A stretch of 38,946 nt of DNA from Acidobacteriota bacterium (GTDB taxonomy: Bacteria; Acidobacteriota; Terriglobia; Bryobacterales; Bryobacteraceae), in assembly GCA_016213725.1 (NCBI GenBank), contig JACQZS010000190.1, positions 1 through 38,946 of the forward strand, written 5' to 3'. Positions within the stretch are counted from its first letter, which is position 1. Every line of letters begins with the position of its first letter. Under the pieces are notes generated by a model, which was not told where the DNA came from, searched no databases, and worked only from the letters and a program-made list of their open reading frames with translations. Made by a program: the position numbers and the translations under genes. Positions 1 to 7,830 of this stretch are shown piece by piece.

Positions 1-2
1 TC

Positions 3-587
3 ATCTCCAAGCTCTCCAAGGGCTACCGCCAGCGCGTCGGCCTCGCCCAGGCCATCATCCACAACCCCGATGTCCTCATCCTCGATGAGCCCACCGCCGG
101 CCTCGACCCCAAACAGATCCACGAGACCCGCGACCTCATCCGTTCGCTGGCCGGCGTCCACACCATCATCCTTTCCACCCACATTCTCCCTGAGGTGGAA
201 CAGACCTGCGATCACGTCGTCATCATCTCCAAGGGCCGCGTCGTCGCCAAGGACTCCGTCGAAAACCTCACCTCCCGCCTCCGCGGCCAGGAGGCCGTCG
301 CCGTCGAACTCTCCGGCGCCCCCACCGATGATGCCCGCCGCCGCCTCGAACAGGTCGCCGGCGTCGCCCGCGTCATCCATAAGGACACCCGCAACGGCAA
401 CCACACCTTCGAGGTCGAGTCCCTCCCCGGCCAGCAGGTCCGCTCCCCCCTCGCCAAGGCCGTCGTCGAATCCGGCTGGGACCTCCATGAACTCCGCGCC
501 GTCGCCATGAGCCTCGAAGACGTCTTCCTCGAACTCACCTCTTCTGAAAAGACCGCTGACAAGTCCAACGAAGGAGGCAAGCAATGA
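3..587 (+). CDS. ABC transporter ATP-binding protein, GldA-like (5' truncated)
   Basis: The C-terminal 194 residues of an ABC ATPase; the start and Walker A lie before the window. The signature LSKGYRQR is at the very beginning, followed by Walker B with the catalytic glutamate and D-loop (LILDEPTAGLDP), the H-loop histidine in STHIL, and a C-terminal accessory domain of about 110 residues. The next three genes are an ABC-2 permease, a GldG-like protein and a DUF4340 protein, the usual Gld-type set, so it probably energises an export or envelope function. Its stop overlaps the permease start as ATGA, implying translational coupling. The substrate is unknown. In Bacteroidetes the homologues are linked to gliding, but the set is widespread in non-gliding bacteria. 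Confidence 0.9.
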   Translation: MSKLSKGYRQRVGLAQAIIHNPDVLILDEPTAGLDPKQIHETRDLIRSLAGVHTIILSTHILPEVEQTCDHVVIISKGRVVAKDSVENLTSRLRGQEAVAVELSGAPTDDARRRLEQVAGVARVIHKDTRNGNHTFEVESLPGQQVRSPLAKAVVESGWDLHELRAVAMSLEDVFLELTSSEKTADKSNEGGKQ

Positions 588-1351
588 ACAACGCCCTCAC
601 CATCTGCCGCAAGGAACTGAAGTCCTACTTCTCCTCGCCCATCGCTTACCTGCTCATGACCATGTACGCCGTCCTCTTCGGCTTCTTCTTCTGGAACGCC
701 GTCGGCTACTTCGTCAACCTCAGCTTCCAGGCCGCCCTGTCCGGCCGCAGCTTCCCCATGGATGTGAATGAGATGATCGTCCGGCCGCTCCTGATGAATA
801 CCTCCGTCATCGGCCTCTTCCTCATCCCCCTCATCTCCATGCGCCTCTTCGCCGAAGAGAAGCGCTCCGGCACCATCGAGCTGCTCTTCACCTCGCCCAT
901 CAGCGATCTCGAAATCATCATCGGCAAGTGGCTCGCCGCGCTCATCCTCTACGCCTGCCTCCTCGGCATCAGCCTCTTGAACATCCTGTTCCTCTTCGCC
1001 TACGGCAACCCGGATTGGCGCCCCATGCTCGTCGGCTACCTCGGCCTCCTCCTCCAGGCCGGCGGCCTCCTCGCCGTCGGAGCCTTCATCTCCACCACCA
1101 CCAGAAACCAGATCATCGCCGGCGCTGTCACCTTCGGCGCCTGCCTCCTGCTCTGGGTTCTCGAATGGGTCGGCGGCTATGAAACCGCCACCTGGGCCAC
1201 CGTCCTCGGTTACCTCTCCGTCGTCCGCCACTTCGAGCCCTTCTCCAAAGGCGTCATCGATTCCAAGGACGCCGTCTACTTCGCTTCCCTCATCTTCTTC
1301 GGACTCTTTCTCACCGCGCGGAGCCTCGAGTCGCTCCGCTGGAGGGCTTAA
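584..1351 (+). CDS. ABC-2 type permease, GldF-like
   Basis: A 255-residue inner-membrane permease with six predicted membrane segments, near residues 22-44, 73-90, 117-140, 149-170, 177-197 and 230-247. Residues 91-105 (EEKRSGTIELLFTSP) are the conserved cytoplasmic coupling segment of ABC-2 permeases, which contacts the ATPase. The ATG overlaps the stop of the ATPase gene by four bases. The next gene follows after three bases, so the block is one operon. Length and topology are normal for GldF-like proteins. The transported substrate cannot be read from sequence. Confidence 0.9.
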   Translation: MNNALTICRKELKSYFSSPIAYLLMTMYAVLFGFFFWNAVGYFVNLSFQAALSGRSFPMDVNEMIVRPLLMNTSVIGLFLIPLISMRLFAEEKRSGTIELLFTSPISDLEIIIGKWLAALILYACLLGISLLNILFLFAYGNPDWRPMLVGYLGLLLQAGGLLAVGAFISTTTRNQIIAGAVTFGACLLLWVLEWVGGYETATWATVLGYLSVVRHFEPFSKGVIDSKDAVYFASLIFFGLFLTARSLESLRWRA

Positions 1352-1354
1352 ATC

Positions 1355-2743
1355 ATGAACACCAGCTTCCTCAAGTCCCGCCAGGCGAAATACTCCACCT
1401 TCGCCACCACCTATATCCTGGTGGTCCTCGCCGCCCTCGCGGCCATCAACTTCCTCGCCAACCGCTACAACAAGTCCTTCGACGCCACCGCCAACAAGCG
1501 CTACTCCCTCTCTGACCAGACCATCAAGCTGGCCAATAACCTAAAGCAGGACGTCACCATCTCCTACTTCGACCAGACCACTGCCTTCCCCCGCGCCAAG
1601 GACCTGCTCGACCGCTACTCCAACCTCTCCCCCAAATTGAAGGTCAATTACTTCGACCCCTTCAAGAAACCCCAACTCGCCAAGCAGTACGGCATCACCC
1701 AAACCGGCGCCATCATCATCACCTCCGGCGATAAGCGCGAAGAGGCCCGCGCCCTCTCTGAAGAGGAGATCACCTCCGCCCTCATCCGCCTCCAGAAAAC
1801 CGGCGTCAAAACCATCTGCTTCTCCGCCGGCGCCGGCGAACACTCCCTCGAAGACAGCACCCAGAGCGCCTACTCCTCCTGGAAACAGCTCATCGAGAAG
1901 AACAACTACAAGACCGACGCCGTCAACCTCATCGAAAAGCCCGACGTCCCCGCCGCCTGCTCCGTCCTCATCATCGGCGGACCCCGCGTGGACTACCCCG
2001 CCCCCGTCGTCGCTGCCCTCAAGAAATACGTCGAAGGCGGCGGACGCGCCCTCTTCCTCACCGATCCCCCCATCAAAACCGCCAAGGACTCCGTCGCCGA
2101 CAACCAGGGCCTCGCCGACCTCCTCAAGTCCTGGGGCGTCACCCTCAATAAGGACCTCGTCCTCGACACCTCCGGCGTCGGCGGCCTCTACGGCATGGGC
2201 CCCGAAGTCGCCCTCGCCACCAGGTACGAATCCCACCCCATCGTCCGCGAGATGCGCCGCACCGCCTCCGCCTTCCCCCTCGTCCGCTCTCTCGAGGCCG
2301 CCCCCGGCGCCAACACCAGCGTCGAGAAGCTCATCTCCACTTCCGACAATTCCATCGCCGCCACCAACCTCAACCTCACCACCGGGTCCCTCCAGATGCC
2401 CAAGGGCGACACCAAGAGCTTCACCGTCGCCGCCGCCGGCTCCTACCGCACCGGCCAGCAGAAAGACGGCAATAACGTCGAAGGCCGCTTCGTCGTCGTC
2501 GGCTCCTCTGACTTCACCGCCAACTACGCCCTCGCCTTCGGCGGCAACCGCGACCTCTCCCTCAACATCATCAACTGGCTCTCCTCCGACGAGGACCTCA
2601 TCTCCATCCGTCCCAAGGACCCCGAAGACCGCCGCATCCAGCTCACCGGCGGCCAGATGATGCTCGTCCGCACCGTCAGCCAGTTCGTCATCCCGCTCAT
2701 CATCATCGCCCTCGGCCTGATGGTCTGGTGGCGTAGGAGGTAG
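1355..2743 (+). CDS. GldG-like ABC transporter auxiliary protein
   Basis: A 462-residue protein with an N-terminal membrane anchor (about residues 17-38), a large periplasmic region and a C-terminal membrane helix (about 437-457) ending in a short basic tail (WWRRR). The layout and the opening segment (FLANRYNKSFDATANKRYSL) are typical of the ABC-type auxiliary family that includes GldG (Pfam ABC_transp_aux). It is inferred to form the periplasmic part of the exporter encoded by the two genes upstream. The ATG follows three bases after the permease stop. No catalytic motif is apparent. Confidence 0.88.
   Translation: MNTSFLKSRQAKYSTFATTYILVVLAALAAINFLANRYNKSFDATANKRYSLSDQTIKLANNLKQDVTISYFDQTTAFPRAKDLLDRYSNLSPKLKVNYFDPFKKPQLAKQYGITQTGAIIITSGDKREEARALSEEEITSALIRLQKTGVKTICFSAGAGEHSLEDSTQSAYSSWKQLIEKNNYKTDAVNLIEKPDVPAACSVLIIGGPRVDYPAPVVAALKKYVEGGGRALFLTDPPIKTAKDSVADNQGLADLLKSWGVTLNKDLVLDTSGVGGLYGMGPEVALATRYESHPIVREMRRTASAFPLVRSLEAAPGANTSVEKLISTSDNSIAATNLNLTTGSLQMPKGDTKSFTVAAAGSYRTGQQKDGNNVEGRFVVVGSSDFTANYALAFGGNRDLSLNIINWLSSDEDLISIRPKDPEDRRIQLTGGQMMLVRTVSQFVIPLIIIALGLMVWWRRR
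2735..2740 (+). promoter_or_regulatory. Ribosome-binding site of the DUF4340 gene
   Basis: A perfect AGGAGG lies eight bases before the GTG at 2749. It decides the choice of this non-ATG start. Confidence 0.8.
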
Positions 2744-2748
2744 CGGCC

Positions 2749-4071
2749 GTGCGCATCAGGGGACTCATCATCGCCACCGCGCTACTGGCGGTTCTCGCCG
2801 GCGTCGTCTGGTGGTCCAACAAGAATAAGAAGGACGAAGAGGCCGGCGCCAACACCGATCTCGTCAAGCTCCTCGCCCTCACGCAAAGCGACATCGCCAA
2901 GGTCGAAATCCGCCACCGCGACGCCGAAACCACCCGCATCGAACTTGACGCCAACGCCTGGAAGATCACTTCGCCCGAAGCCCTTCCGGCCGACGCCGAT
3001 GCCATCGCCGCCCTCGTCTCCGCCGTCGCCACTCTCAACGCCGACAAGGTAGTAGACGAGAAACCTGCCGAACTCGCCTCCTTCGGCCTCCTCCAGCCCG
3101 CCTCCATCGTCACCGTCTCTTTGAAGGACGGCAAAACCCGCACCCTCAAGCTCGGCGACGACGCCCCCGTCGGCGGCGGCGCCTACACCCAGGTCGATGG
3201 CGACGCCCGCGTCTTCACCATCGCCTCGTTCACCAAAACCAACATCGATAAGCTCGCCGTCGATCTTCGCGATAAGCGCATTCTGCCCTTCGATTCCGGC
3301 AAGCTCACCCGCATCGAACTCACCGCCAAAGGCAGCACCCTCGAGTTCTCCCGCAACGCCCAGAGCGAATGGGCCATCGTCAAACCCGCCCCCGTCCGCG
3401 CCGACAACTGGGCCGTGGAGGAACTCCTCCGCAAGCTCCGCGAACTGAAGATGGACCCGCTCCTCACCTCAGACCAGAAGGCCGAACTCCAGAAACAGTT
3501 CGCCGCCGCCGCCCCTCTCGCCGCCGTCGCCATCACCACCGCCAGCGGCGAGCAGATGCTCGAAGTCCGCAAGACCAAGGACAACAAGTTCTACGCCCAC
3601 TCCACCGCCGTCGACGGCTACCACCTCCTCACCGAAGAGAACGGCAAGGGCTTCGACAAACCCGCCGACGACTTCCGCAACAAAAAGCTCTTCGACTTCG
3701 GCTTCAACGACCCCAACAAGGTCGAATTCAGGGACGCCTCGCGCCAGCTCGCCGTCACCAAGTCCGGCGAAAAGTGGCTGGCCAACCTGAAGCCCATGGA
3801 CAACGTGGGCGTCCAATCCCTCATCGATCGCCTCAGAGAACTCTCCGCGTCGTCTTTCCCCGCCACCGGCTACACCACCCCCCTCATCGAAATCACCGTA
3901 ACCGCCAAGTCCACGGAAAAGGTGTCCATCTCGAAGTCGGGAGACAAATACATCGCCCGGCGCGAAGGCGAGCCGGCCCTCTACCAGCTCGAAGCCAAGG
4001 CCGTAGAGGACCTCCAAAAAGCCGCCGCCGACATCAAAGCCGAGCAAAAACCGACGGGAGCCAAGAAATGA
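2749..4071 (+). CDS. DUF4340 domain-containing envelope protein
   Basis: A 440-residue protein with one N-terminal membrane helix (about residues 4-22) followed by a long periplasmic region with repeated beta-rich modules, typical of DUF4340 proteins that commonly accompany GldG-like ABC genes. The GTG start at 2749 is supported by an AGGAGG ribosome-binding site at 2735-2740, eight bases upstream and inside the end of the previous gene. It closes the four-gene operon. Molecular function is unknown; a structural or regulatory role in the exporter is inferred from context. Confidence 0.85.
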   Translation: MRIRGLIIATALLAVLAGVVWWSNKNKKDEEAGANTDLVKLLALTQSDIAKVEIRHRDAETTRIELDANAWKITSPEALPADADAIAALVSAVATLNADKVVDEKPAELASFGLLQPASIVTVSLKDGKTRTLKLGDDAPVGGGAYTQVDGDARVFTIASFTKTNIDKLAVDLRDKRILPFDSGKLTRIELTAKGSTLEFSRNAQSEWAIVKPAPVRADNWAVEELLRKLRELKMDPLLTSDQKAELQKQFAAAAPLAAVAITTASGEQMLEVRKTKDNKFYAHSTAVDGYHLLTEENGKGFDKPADDFRNKKLFDFGFNDPNKVEFRDASRQLAVTKSGEKWLANLKPMDNVGVQSLIDRLRELSASSFPATGYTTPLIEITVTAKSTEKVSISKSGDKYIARREGEPALYQLEAKAVEDLQKAAADIKAEQKPTGAKK

Positions 4072-4106
4072 CCCCCGCCCAGTCCCCGGCGTTGAAAGCA
4101 ATATTC

Positions 4107-4142
4107 CCCCGGCCGTCAGGCCGGGGTGACGGGACCCCGGCC
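4107..4142. repeat. Overlapping inverted repeats (REP-like or attenuator-like) before pncB
   Basis: Three 8-base arms lie in the 97-base gap between the DUF4340 gene and pncB. CCCCGGCC occurs at 4107-4114 and 4135-4142, and its complement GGCCGGGG at 4119-4126. The central arm can pair with either flank. A third stem, CCGTCA (4113-4118) with TGACGG (4127-4132), excludes both. No T-run follows, so it is not a standard intrinsic terminator. It could be an interspersed palindromic repeat or an RNA processing or attenuation signal; only this copy is seen in the window. Confidence 0.55.
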
Positions 4143-4168
4143 GCACTCTCCCCCATAAGGCCCCACCC

Positions 4169-5488
4169 ATGAGCGCCCTCCTCACAGACCTCTACCAGCT
4201 CACCATGGCCGCCGGCTACTGGTGTGCGGGCAAGGCCCGTGAGACCGCCACCTTCGAGCTCTTCGTCCGCCGCCTCCCCCCCAACCGCAATTTCCTCGTC
4301 GCCGCCGGCCTCCAGCAAGCCATCGACTACCTGCTCAACGTCCGCTTCGCCAAGGAGGAGATCGACTACCTCCGCGCCCTCCCGCAATTCAGGAACGTGG
4401 ACGAAGGCTTCTGGCAGGCCCTCCGCGACTTCCGCTTCACCGGCGACGTCTTCGCGGTCCCCGAAGGCACGCCCCTCTTCCCCGGCGAGCCCATCCTCAA
4501 CCTCCGCGCCCCGTTGATGGAAGCCCAGATCCCGGAGACCTTTCTCCTGGCCACCATCGGCTTCCAGTCCCTCGTGGCCACCAAGGCCGCCCGCCTCGTC
4601 GAAGCCTCCGGAGGACGCGCCGTGGTCGAATTCGGAACCCGCCGCGCACACTCCCCGGAAGCCGGCGTCTACGCCGGCCGCGCCGCCTACATCGGCGGCT
4701 GCACCGGCACCTCCAATACCTTGACCGGCATGCTCTACGGCATCCCCGTCTTCGGCACCGCCGCCCACTCCTGGATTCAGAGCTTCCCCTCGGAACTGGA
4801 AGCCTTCGAGCGCCTCCACCGCCTCCTCGGCCCGGCCACCACCTACCTCATCGACACCTACGACACCCTCGAAGGCGCCCGCCGCGCCGCCTCCCTGGGC
4901 GGCCCCTTCTGGGGCGTGCGGCTCGATAGCGGCAACCTCGTCGAACTCTCCAAGGCCGTCCGCGCCATCCTCGACGATTCCGGCTGCCATGAGGCCAAGA
5001 TCATGGCTACCGGCGACCTCAACGAGTACAAGATCCTCGAACTCTGCGCCGCCGGCGCCCCCATCGACGCCTTCGGCGTCGGCACCGAACTCGCCACCTC
5101 CTCCGACGCCCCCTCCCACGGCGCCGTCTACAAGATGGTGGAGCACAGCTCCGGGCTCGGCCGCCGCTACACCGCCAAGTTCAGCCAGGACAAGTCCACG
5201 CTCCCCGGCGCCAAGCAGGTCTTCCGCTACCCCACGCACGACGTCCTGGCCCGCAGCCACGAGTGCTTCATGCCCGGCTGCGAAGCCCTGCTGCGGCCGG
5301 TCATCATCGGCGGAACGCCGGTGGGCCGCCAGGTGACCGCCACCGAGTCCCGCCAGCATGCCCGCGAGTCCATCGAAAAGCTGCCCAGGAAACTCCTCAG
5401 CCTCTTCGAGTGCGATCCGCCCTACCGCGTCGACCTCAGCGATGCCCTCCTCCAGCTCACCGAAGAGGTGAAGGGAATCCCGCAATGA
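4169..5488 (+). CDS. pncB: Nicotinate phosphoribosyltransferase
   Basis: A 439-residue cytosolic enzyme that joins nicotinate to PRPP, with ATP, to give nicotinate mononucleotide in NAD salvage. Diagnostic segments are the N-terminal LLTDLYQLTMAAGYW, EFGTRRAHS at residues 154-162, the active-site histidine region GTAAHSW (H200) and YLIDTYDT near 226-233. Length matches the family. The ATG at 4169 precedes the conserved N-terminus directly. The stop overlaps the start of pncA by four bases, so the consecutive salvage steps nicotinamide to nicotinate to NaMN are translationally coupled. Confidence 0.95.
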   Translation: MSALLTDLYQLTMAAGYWCAGKARETATFELFVRRLPPNRNFLVAAGLQQAIDYLLNVRFAKEEIDYLRALPQFRNVDEGFWQALRDFRFTGDVFAVPEGTPLFPGEPILNLRAPLMEAQIPETFLLATIGFQSLVATKAARLVEASGGRAVVEFGTRRAHSPEAGVYAGRAAYIGGCTGTSNTLTGMLYGIPVFGTAAHSWIQSFPSELEAFERLHRLLGPATTYLIDTYDTLEGARRAASLGGPFWGVRLDSGNLVELSKAVRAILDDSGCHEAKIMATGDLNEYKILELCAAGAPIDAFGVGTELATSSDAPSHGAVYKMVEHSSGLGRRYTAKFSQDKSTLPGAKQVFRYPTHDVLARSHECFMPGCEALLRPVIIGGTPVGRQVTATESRQHARESIEKLPRKLLSLFECDPPYRVDLSDALLQLTEEVKGIPQ

Positions 5489-6012
5489 GCACCGTCTTCT
5501 TCGACATCGACACCCAGATCGACTTCGTCTTCCCCGCGGGCGCCCTCTACGTGCCCGGCGCAGAGAAGATCCTGCCCGCCGTCGCCCGGCTCAACCGCTA
5601 TGCCAAGGAGCGCGGCATCCCGCTCATCTCCACCGTGGACGCCCACCTGGAGAACGACCCCGAATTCAAAGACTGGCCAGCGCATTGCGTCGCCGCCACT
5701 CTCGCCCAGCGCAAGCCGGAATGCACTCTGGCCGGCCAGACCGTTTTAAACAAGAGATCCGTGGATTGTTTTACCATTCCGGAGCTCCCCGCCCTGCTCG
5801 ACGAACTCCGCGCGCAGCGCTGCGTCGTCTATGGCGTGGCTACCGAGATCTGCGTGAAGTTCGCCCTGTTTGGGCTTTTGGAGAATGGAAGGGCCGTGGA
5901 ACTCGTCACCGATGCGGTGAAGGGTATCCGGGAAGACGCCGTGGCGCAGATGGTGGCCGAGTTCACCGCGCGCGGCGGTAAACTGACCGGCGTGGACGCG
6001 GTCTGCGCCTAG
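5485..6012 (+). CDS. pncA: Nicotinamidase (isochorismatase-fold hydrolase)
   Basis: A 175-residue isochorismatase-fold amidohydrolase predicted to deaminate nicotinamide to nicotinate. The catalytic triad is visible as D9 (in DIDTQIDF), K90 and C123 (in GVATEICVKFAL, with the cis-peptide region just before it). Likely metal ligands are D52, H54 and H67. The ATG overlaps the pncB stop as ATGA, which supports nicotinamidase over other isochorismatase-family activities. The gene ends four bases from the convergent rsfS stop. Plus-strand base composition changes from C-rich to G-rich within this gene. Confidence 0.9.
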   Translation: MSTVFFDIDTQIDFVFPAGALYVPGAEKILPAVARLNRYAKERGIPLISTVDAHLENDPEFKDWPAHCVAATLAQRKPECTLAGQTVLNKRSVDCFTIPELPALLDELRAQRCVVYGVATEICVKFALFGLLENGRAVELVTDAVKGIREDAVAQMVAEFTARGGKLTGVDAVCA

Positions 6013-6016
6013 TGCC

Positions 6017-6427
6017 TTAGGCCGCCGCTTCGGGCGGAATGGGAACGTCCTTGGCATCCCGCCAAAGCCGTTCGAGTTGATAGTAGTCCCGCTTCTCCTC
6101 GGAGAAGACATGAACGATCACGTCTCCGTAATCGCCCAGGATCCATTCAGCGTTCTCGTATCCTTCGACGCTGACCGGCATCTCGCCGGCCACCTTCTTC
6201 ATCTGCTGCGACACCTCGTCCCAGATCGCCTGGTTCTGGCGCTGGTTCGTGCCCGAGCAGATGACGAAGTAGTCGGCGAAGGATGTGATCTCGCGAAGGT
6301 CCAGGATGCGGAGGCTGGAGGCCTTTTTGGCTTCTGCCGCCCGCAGCGCGATCAACCACGTGGGGCTTGCCGTGGCGGGGGTTGGAACGGAAGGAGGTAC
6401 TGCCCCTTTTTTCGCTTGTTTTCGCAA
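6017..6427 (-). CDS. rsfS: Ribosomal silencing factor RsfS (Iojap/YbeB family)
   Basis: RsfS binds ribosomal protein L14 and blocks joining of the 50S and 30S subunits under nutrient limitation. The 136-residue frame has the family core ADYFVICSGTNQRQNQAI (residues 51-68), EWILGDYGDVIVHVF (94-108) and YYQLERLW (115-122). The start is uncertain. TTG at 6427 has an AAGGAGAGG ribosome-binding site at 6450-6442, 14 bases upstream. A second TTG at 6355 would give 112 residues, closer to family length, but has no such site. It is usually beside nadD or proA; here it is convergent with pncA and divergent from an M15-like gene. Confidence 0.92.
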   Translation of the reverse strand: MRKQAKKGAVPPSVPTPATASPTWLIALRAAEAKKASSLRILDLREITSFADYFVICSGTNQRQNQAIWDEVSQQMKKVAGEMPVSVEGYENAEWILGDYGDVIVHVFSEEKRDYYQLERLWRDAKDVPIPPEAAA

Positions 6428-6490
6428 GTGTTCGCTTGGAACCTCTCCTTATCCGGTATCGTACTACAATTAGAACAGTGCGCAAGTGTT
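6411..6490. repeat. Iterated short repeats CGCTTG / CGCAAG around the rsfS start
   Basis: TTCGCTTG occurs at 6411-6418 and 6431-6438 and its partial inverse TTCGCAAG at 6421-6428. The 10-mer CGCAAGTGTT occurs exactly at 6423-6432 and 6481-6490. The cluster spans the region between rsfS and the divergent gene, so it may be a shared operator, although part of it may encode the rsfS N-terminus. Confidence 0.45.
6465..6470 (+). promoter_or_regulatory. -10-like element TACAAT close to a GTG start
   Basis: TACAAT (five of six matches to TATAAT) ends seven bases before the GTG at 6478, and no ribosome-binding site lies between. This spacing suits transcription starting at or next to the start codon, giving a leaderless mRNA. 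No good -35 hexamer is visible at standard spacing. Confidence 0.4.
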
Positions 6491-7236
6491 TTGTTTATTG
6501 CGTCTTGATGACGCTCTGGACCGTCTCCGGCCAGAGCCTCTATCAGCGCCAGAGCATCCTCGATAAGGTCACTTCGAGCGCCGCCGACATCGATGACGAT
6601 ACGGTGCTGAAGCGTACTCTCTATGCGCCCATGCGGCCGGACGAGATCTCGGCCGACCAGTGCGACGAGATGGTGCTGGCCGCCGAGCGCCGCGTCAAGC
6701 GATTGGAAGAGAAGATCGCCGAGACCCGGCCGCTGATCGAGCAGGGCATCTTTGCGCGCAACGAACTGAAGCCGCTCGAAGAGGAGCTGGACTATCGCCG
6801 CCGCACGCTGGAGATGGCGGCCTCCCGGGCCAAGTTCATCCGCGAGCTGGCGGACATGGCGAAGGTGGAGGCGAACTTCGAGGCCTACCAGCTGGACCTG
6901 GGGCCGAAGCCCATCCAGGAGCGCTTCGACGGCAGGGGCGCCTTCAGCCCGGCCGTGTTCAAGCGGGTGATCCTGGCCTACCAGGAGCAGTTCGGCAGGG
7001 CGCTGCCGGTGAGCGCCAACGGCGAGACTTCGTTCCACAAGGCGCTCGGATATGACCATCGCGGGCGCGTCGATGTGGCGCTTTCACCCGATCAGGCAGA
7101 AGGCCAGTGGCTGCGTCAGTTCCTCGAGAAAGAACAGATTCCCTACTATGCGTTCCGGGGCGCCGTGAGCGGAAAAGCGTCGGCCGCTCACATCCATATC
7201 GGACCGCCCAGCAACCGCCTGCGTGTGGCAGACTGA
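6478..7236 (+). CDS. Secreted coiled-coil protein with M15-like C-terminal domain
   Basis: With the GTG start at 6478 the product has 252 residues and opens with a hydrophobic signal-like segment (CFVYCVLMTLWTVSGQS). Residues about 60-135 are a charged helical region likely to form a coiled coil. The C-terminal region carries H187, D193, H194 and D199 (in FHKALGYDHRGRVDVAL) and the HIH pair H238/H240, which resembles the zinc-ligand pattern of M15 D-Ala-D-Ala peptidases. A cell-wall or peptide hydrolase role is inferred from this only. The frame is open further upstream, but that part overlaps rsfS and is not convincing. hpt follows after five bases. Confidence 0.65.
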   Translation: MRKCFVYCVLMTLWTVSGQSLYQRQSILDKVTSSAADIDDDTVLKRTLYAPMRPDEISADQCDEMVLAAERRVKRLEEKIAETRPLIEQGIFARNELKPLEEELDYRRRTLEMAASRAKFIRELADMAKVEANFEAYQLDLGPKPIQERFDGRGAFSPAVFKRVILAYQEQFGRALPVSANGETSFHKALGYDHRGRVDVALSPDQAEGQWLRQFLEKEQIPYYAFRGAVSGKASAAHIHIGPPSNRLRVAD

Positions 7237-7241
7237 GGGGC

Positions 7242-7763
7242 ATGCCCCCTGCACGCATTGAAGTCCTGATCTCCCACGAACGGATCCAGAAGCGCATCGC
7301 CGAACTCGGCGCGCAAATCACGGCGGAGTATGCCGGAAGGTCCCTCGTGATGATCGGCGTGCTCAAAGGCAGCTTCATGTTTCTGGCCGACCTGGTGCGG
7401 CACGTGGACCTGCCCGTGCGCATCGAGTTCATCGGCACCAAGAGCTACGAAGGCACCACGACCTCGGGCCAGGTGCAGCTGACCAAGGACCTCGACAAGC
7501 CCGTGCAGGAAGAGGACGTGCTGCTGGTGGAAGACATCATCGACACCGGCCTGACGCTGAACTACCTGCTGCACGTGCTGCGGCAGAGGGATCCGCGGTC
7601 CATCAAGACGGTGGCATTTCTCGACAAGCCTTCGCGGCGCCGGATCGAGGTGGAAGGCGACTACATCGGCTTCACCATCGAAGACAAGTTCGTGATCGGC
7701 TACGGGCTCGACTTCGAGCAGCGCTACCGCAATCTGAAAGACCTCTGCATCCTGGTGCCCTAG
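7242..7763 (+). CDS. hpt: Hypoxanthine phosphoribosyltransferase
   Basis: A 173-residue type I phosphoribosyltransferase that makes IMP or GMP from hypoxanthine or guanine and PRPP. The PRPP-binding motif LLVEDIIDTGLT is at residues 94-105, the flexible-loop region around TKSYEGTTTSGQVQ at 66-79, and the purine-contact segment FVIGYGLDFEQRYRN at 150-164. The ATG at 7242 begins directly before the conserved N-terminus; the frame is open upstream but reads into the previous gene. Cotranscription with the M15-like gene is likely from the five-base gap. Confidence 0.94.
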   Translation: MPPARIEVLISHERIQKRIAELGAQITAEYAGRSLVMIGVLKGSFMFLADLVRHVDLPVRIEFIGTKSYEGTTTSGQVQLTKDLDKPVQEEDVLLVEDIIDTGLTLNYLLHVLRQRDPRSIKTVAFLDKPSRRRIEVEGDYIGFTIEDKFVIGYGLDFEQRYRNLKDLCILVP

Positions 7764-7794
7764 ACGGAAGGGCGCGGCGCCCGAAAAATACGTC

Positions 7795-7823
7795 TTGACA
7801 ATAGTTGTTGCAACGCATAATAT
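7795..7823 (+). promoter_or_regulatory. Sigma-70-type promoter of the marR gene
   Basis: A perfect -35 TTGACA (7795-7800) is 17 bases from a -10 TAATAT (7818-7823). The predicted start of transcription falls next to the ATG at 7831, and no ribosome-binding site is present, which suggests a leaderless transcript. The MarR operator fills the spacer and overlaps the -10. Confidence 0.75.
7801..7820. promoter_or_regulatory. Putative MarR operator, copy 1 (marR promoter)
   Basis: ATAGTTGTTGCAACGCATAA has a perfect GTTGCAAC core (7807-7814) and matches the copy before yceI at 15 of 20 positions. It lies between and over the promoter elements, as expected for autorepression. Confidence 0.7.
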
Positions 7824-7830
7824 GAGATTG

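Noticed and set aside
6448..6456. A DnaA-box-like TTATCCGGT near the skew switch
   Set aside because: Only partly matches TTATCCACA, no second box is nearby, and it overlaps the rsfS ribosome-binding region; not enough to call an origin.
7770..7782. Short hairpin GGGCG-CGG-CGCCC after hpt
   Set aside because: Five-base stem with no T-run on the plus strand; too weak for a terminator.
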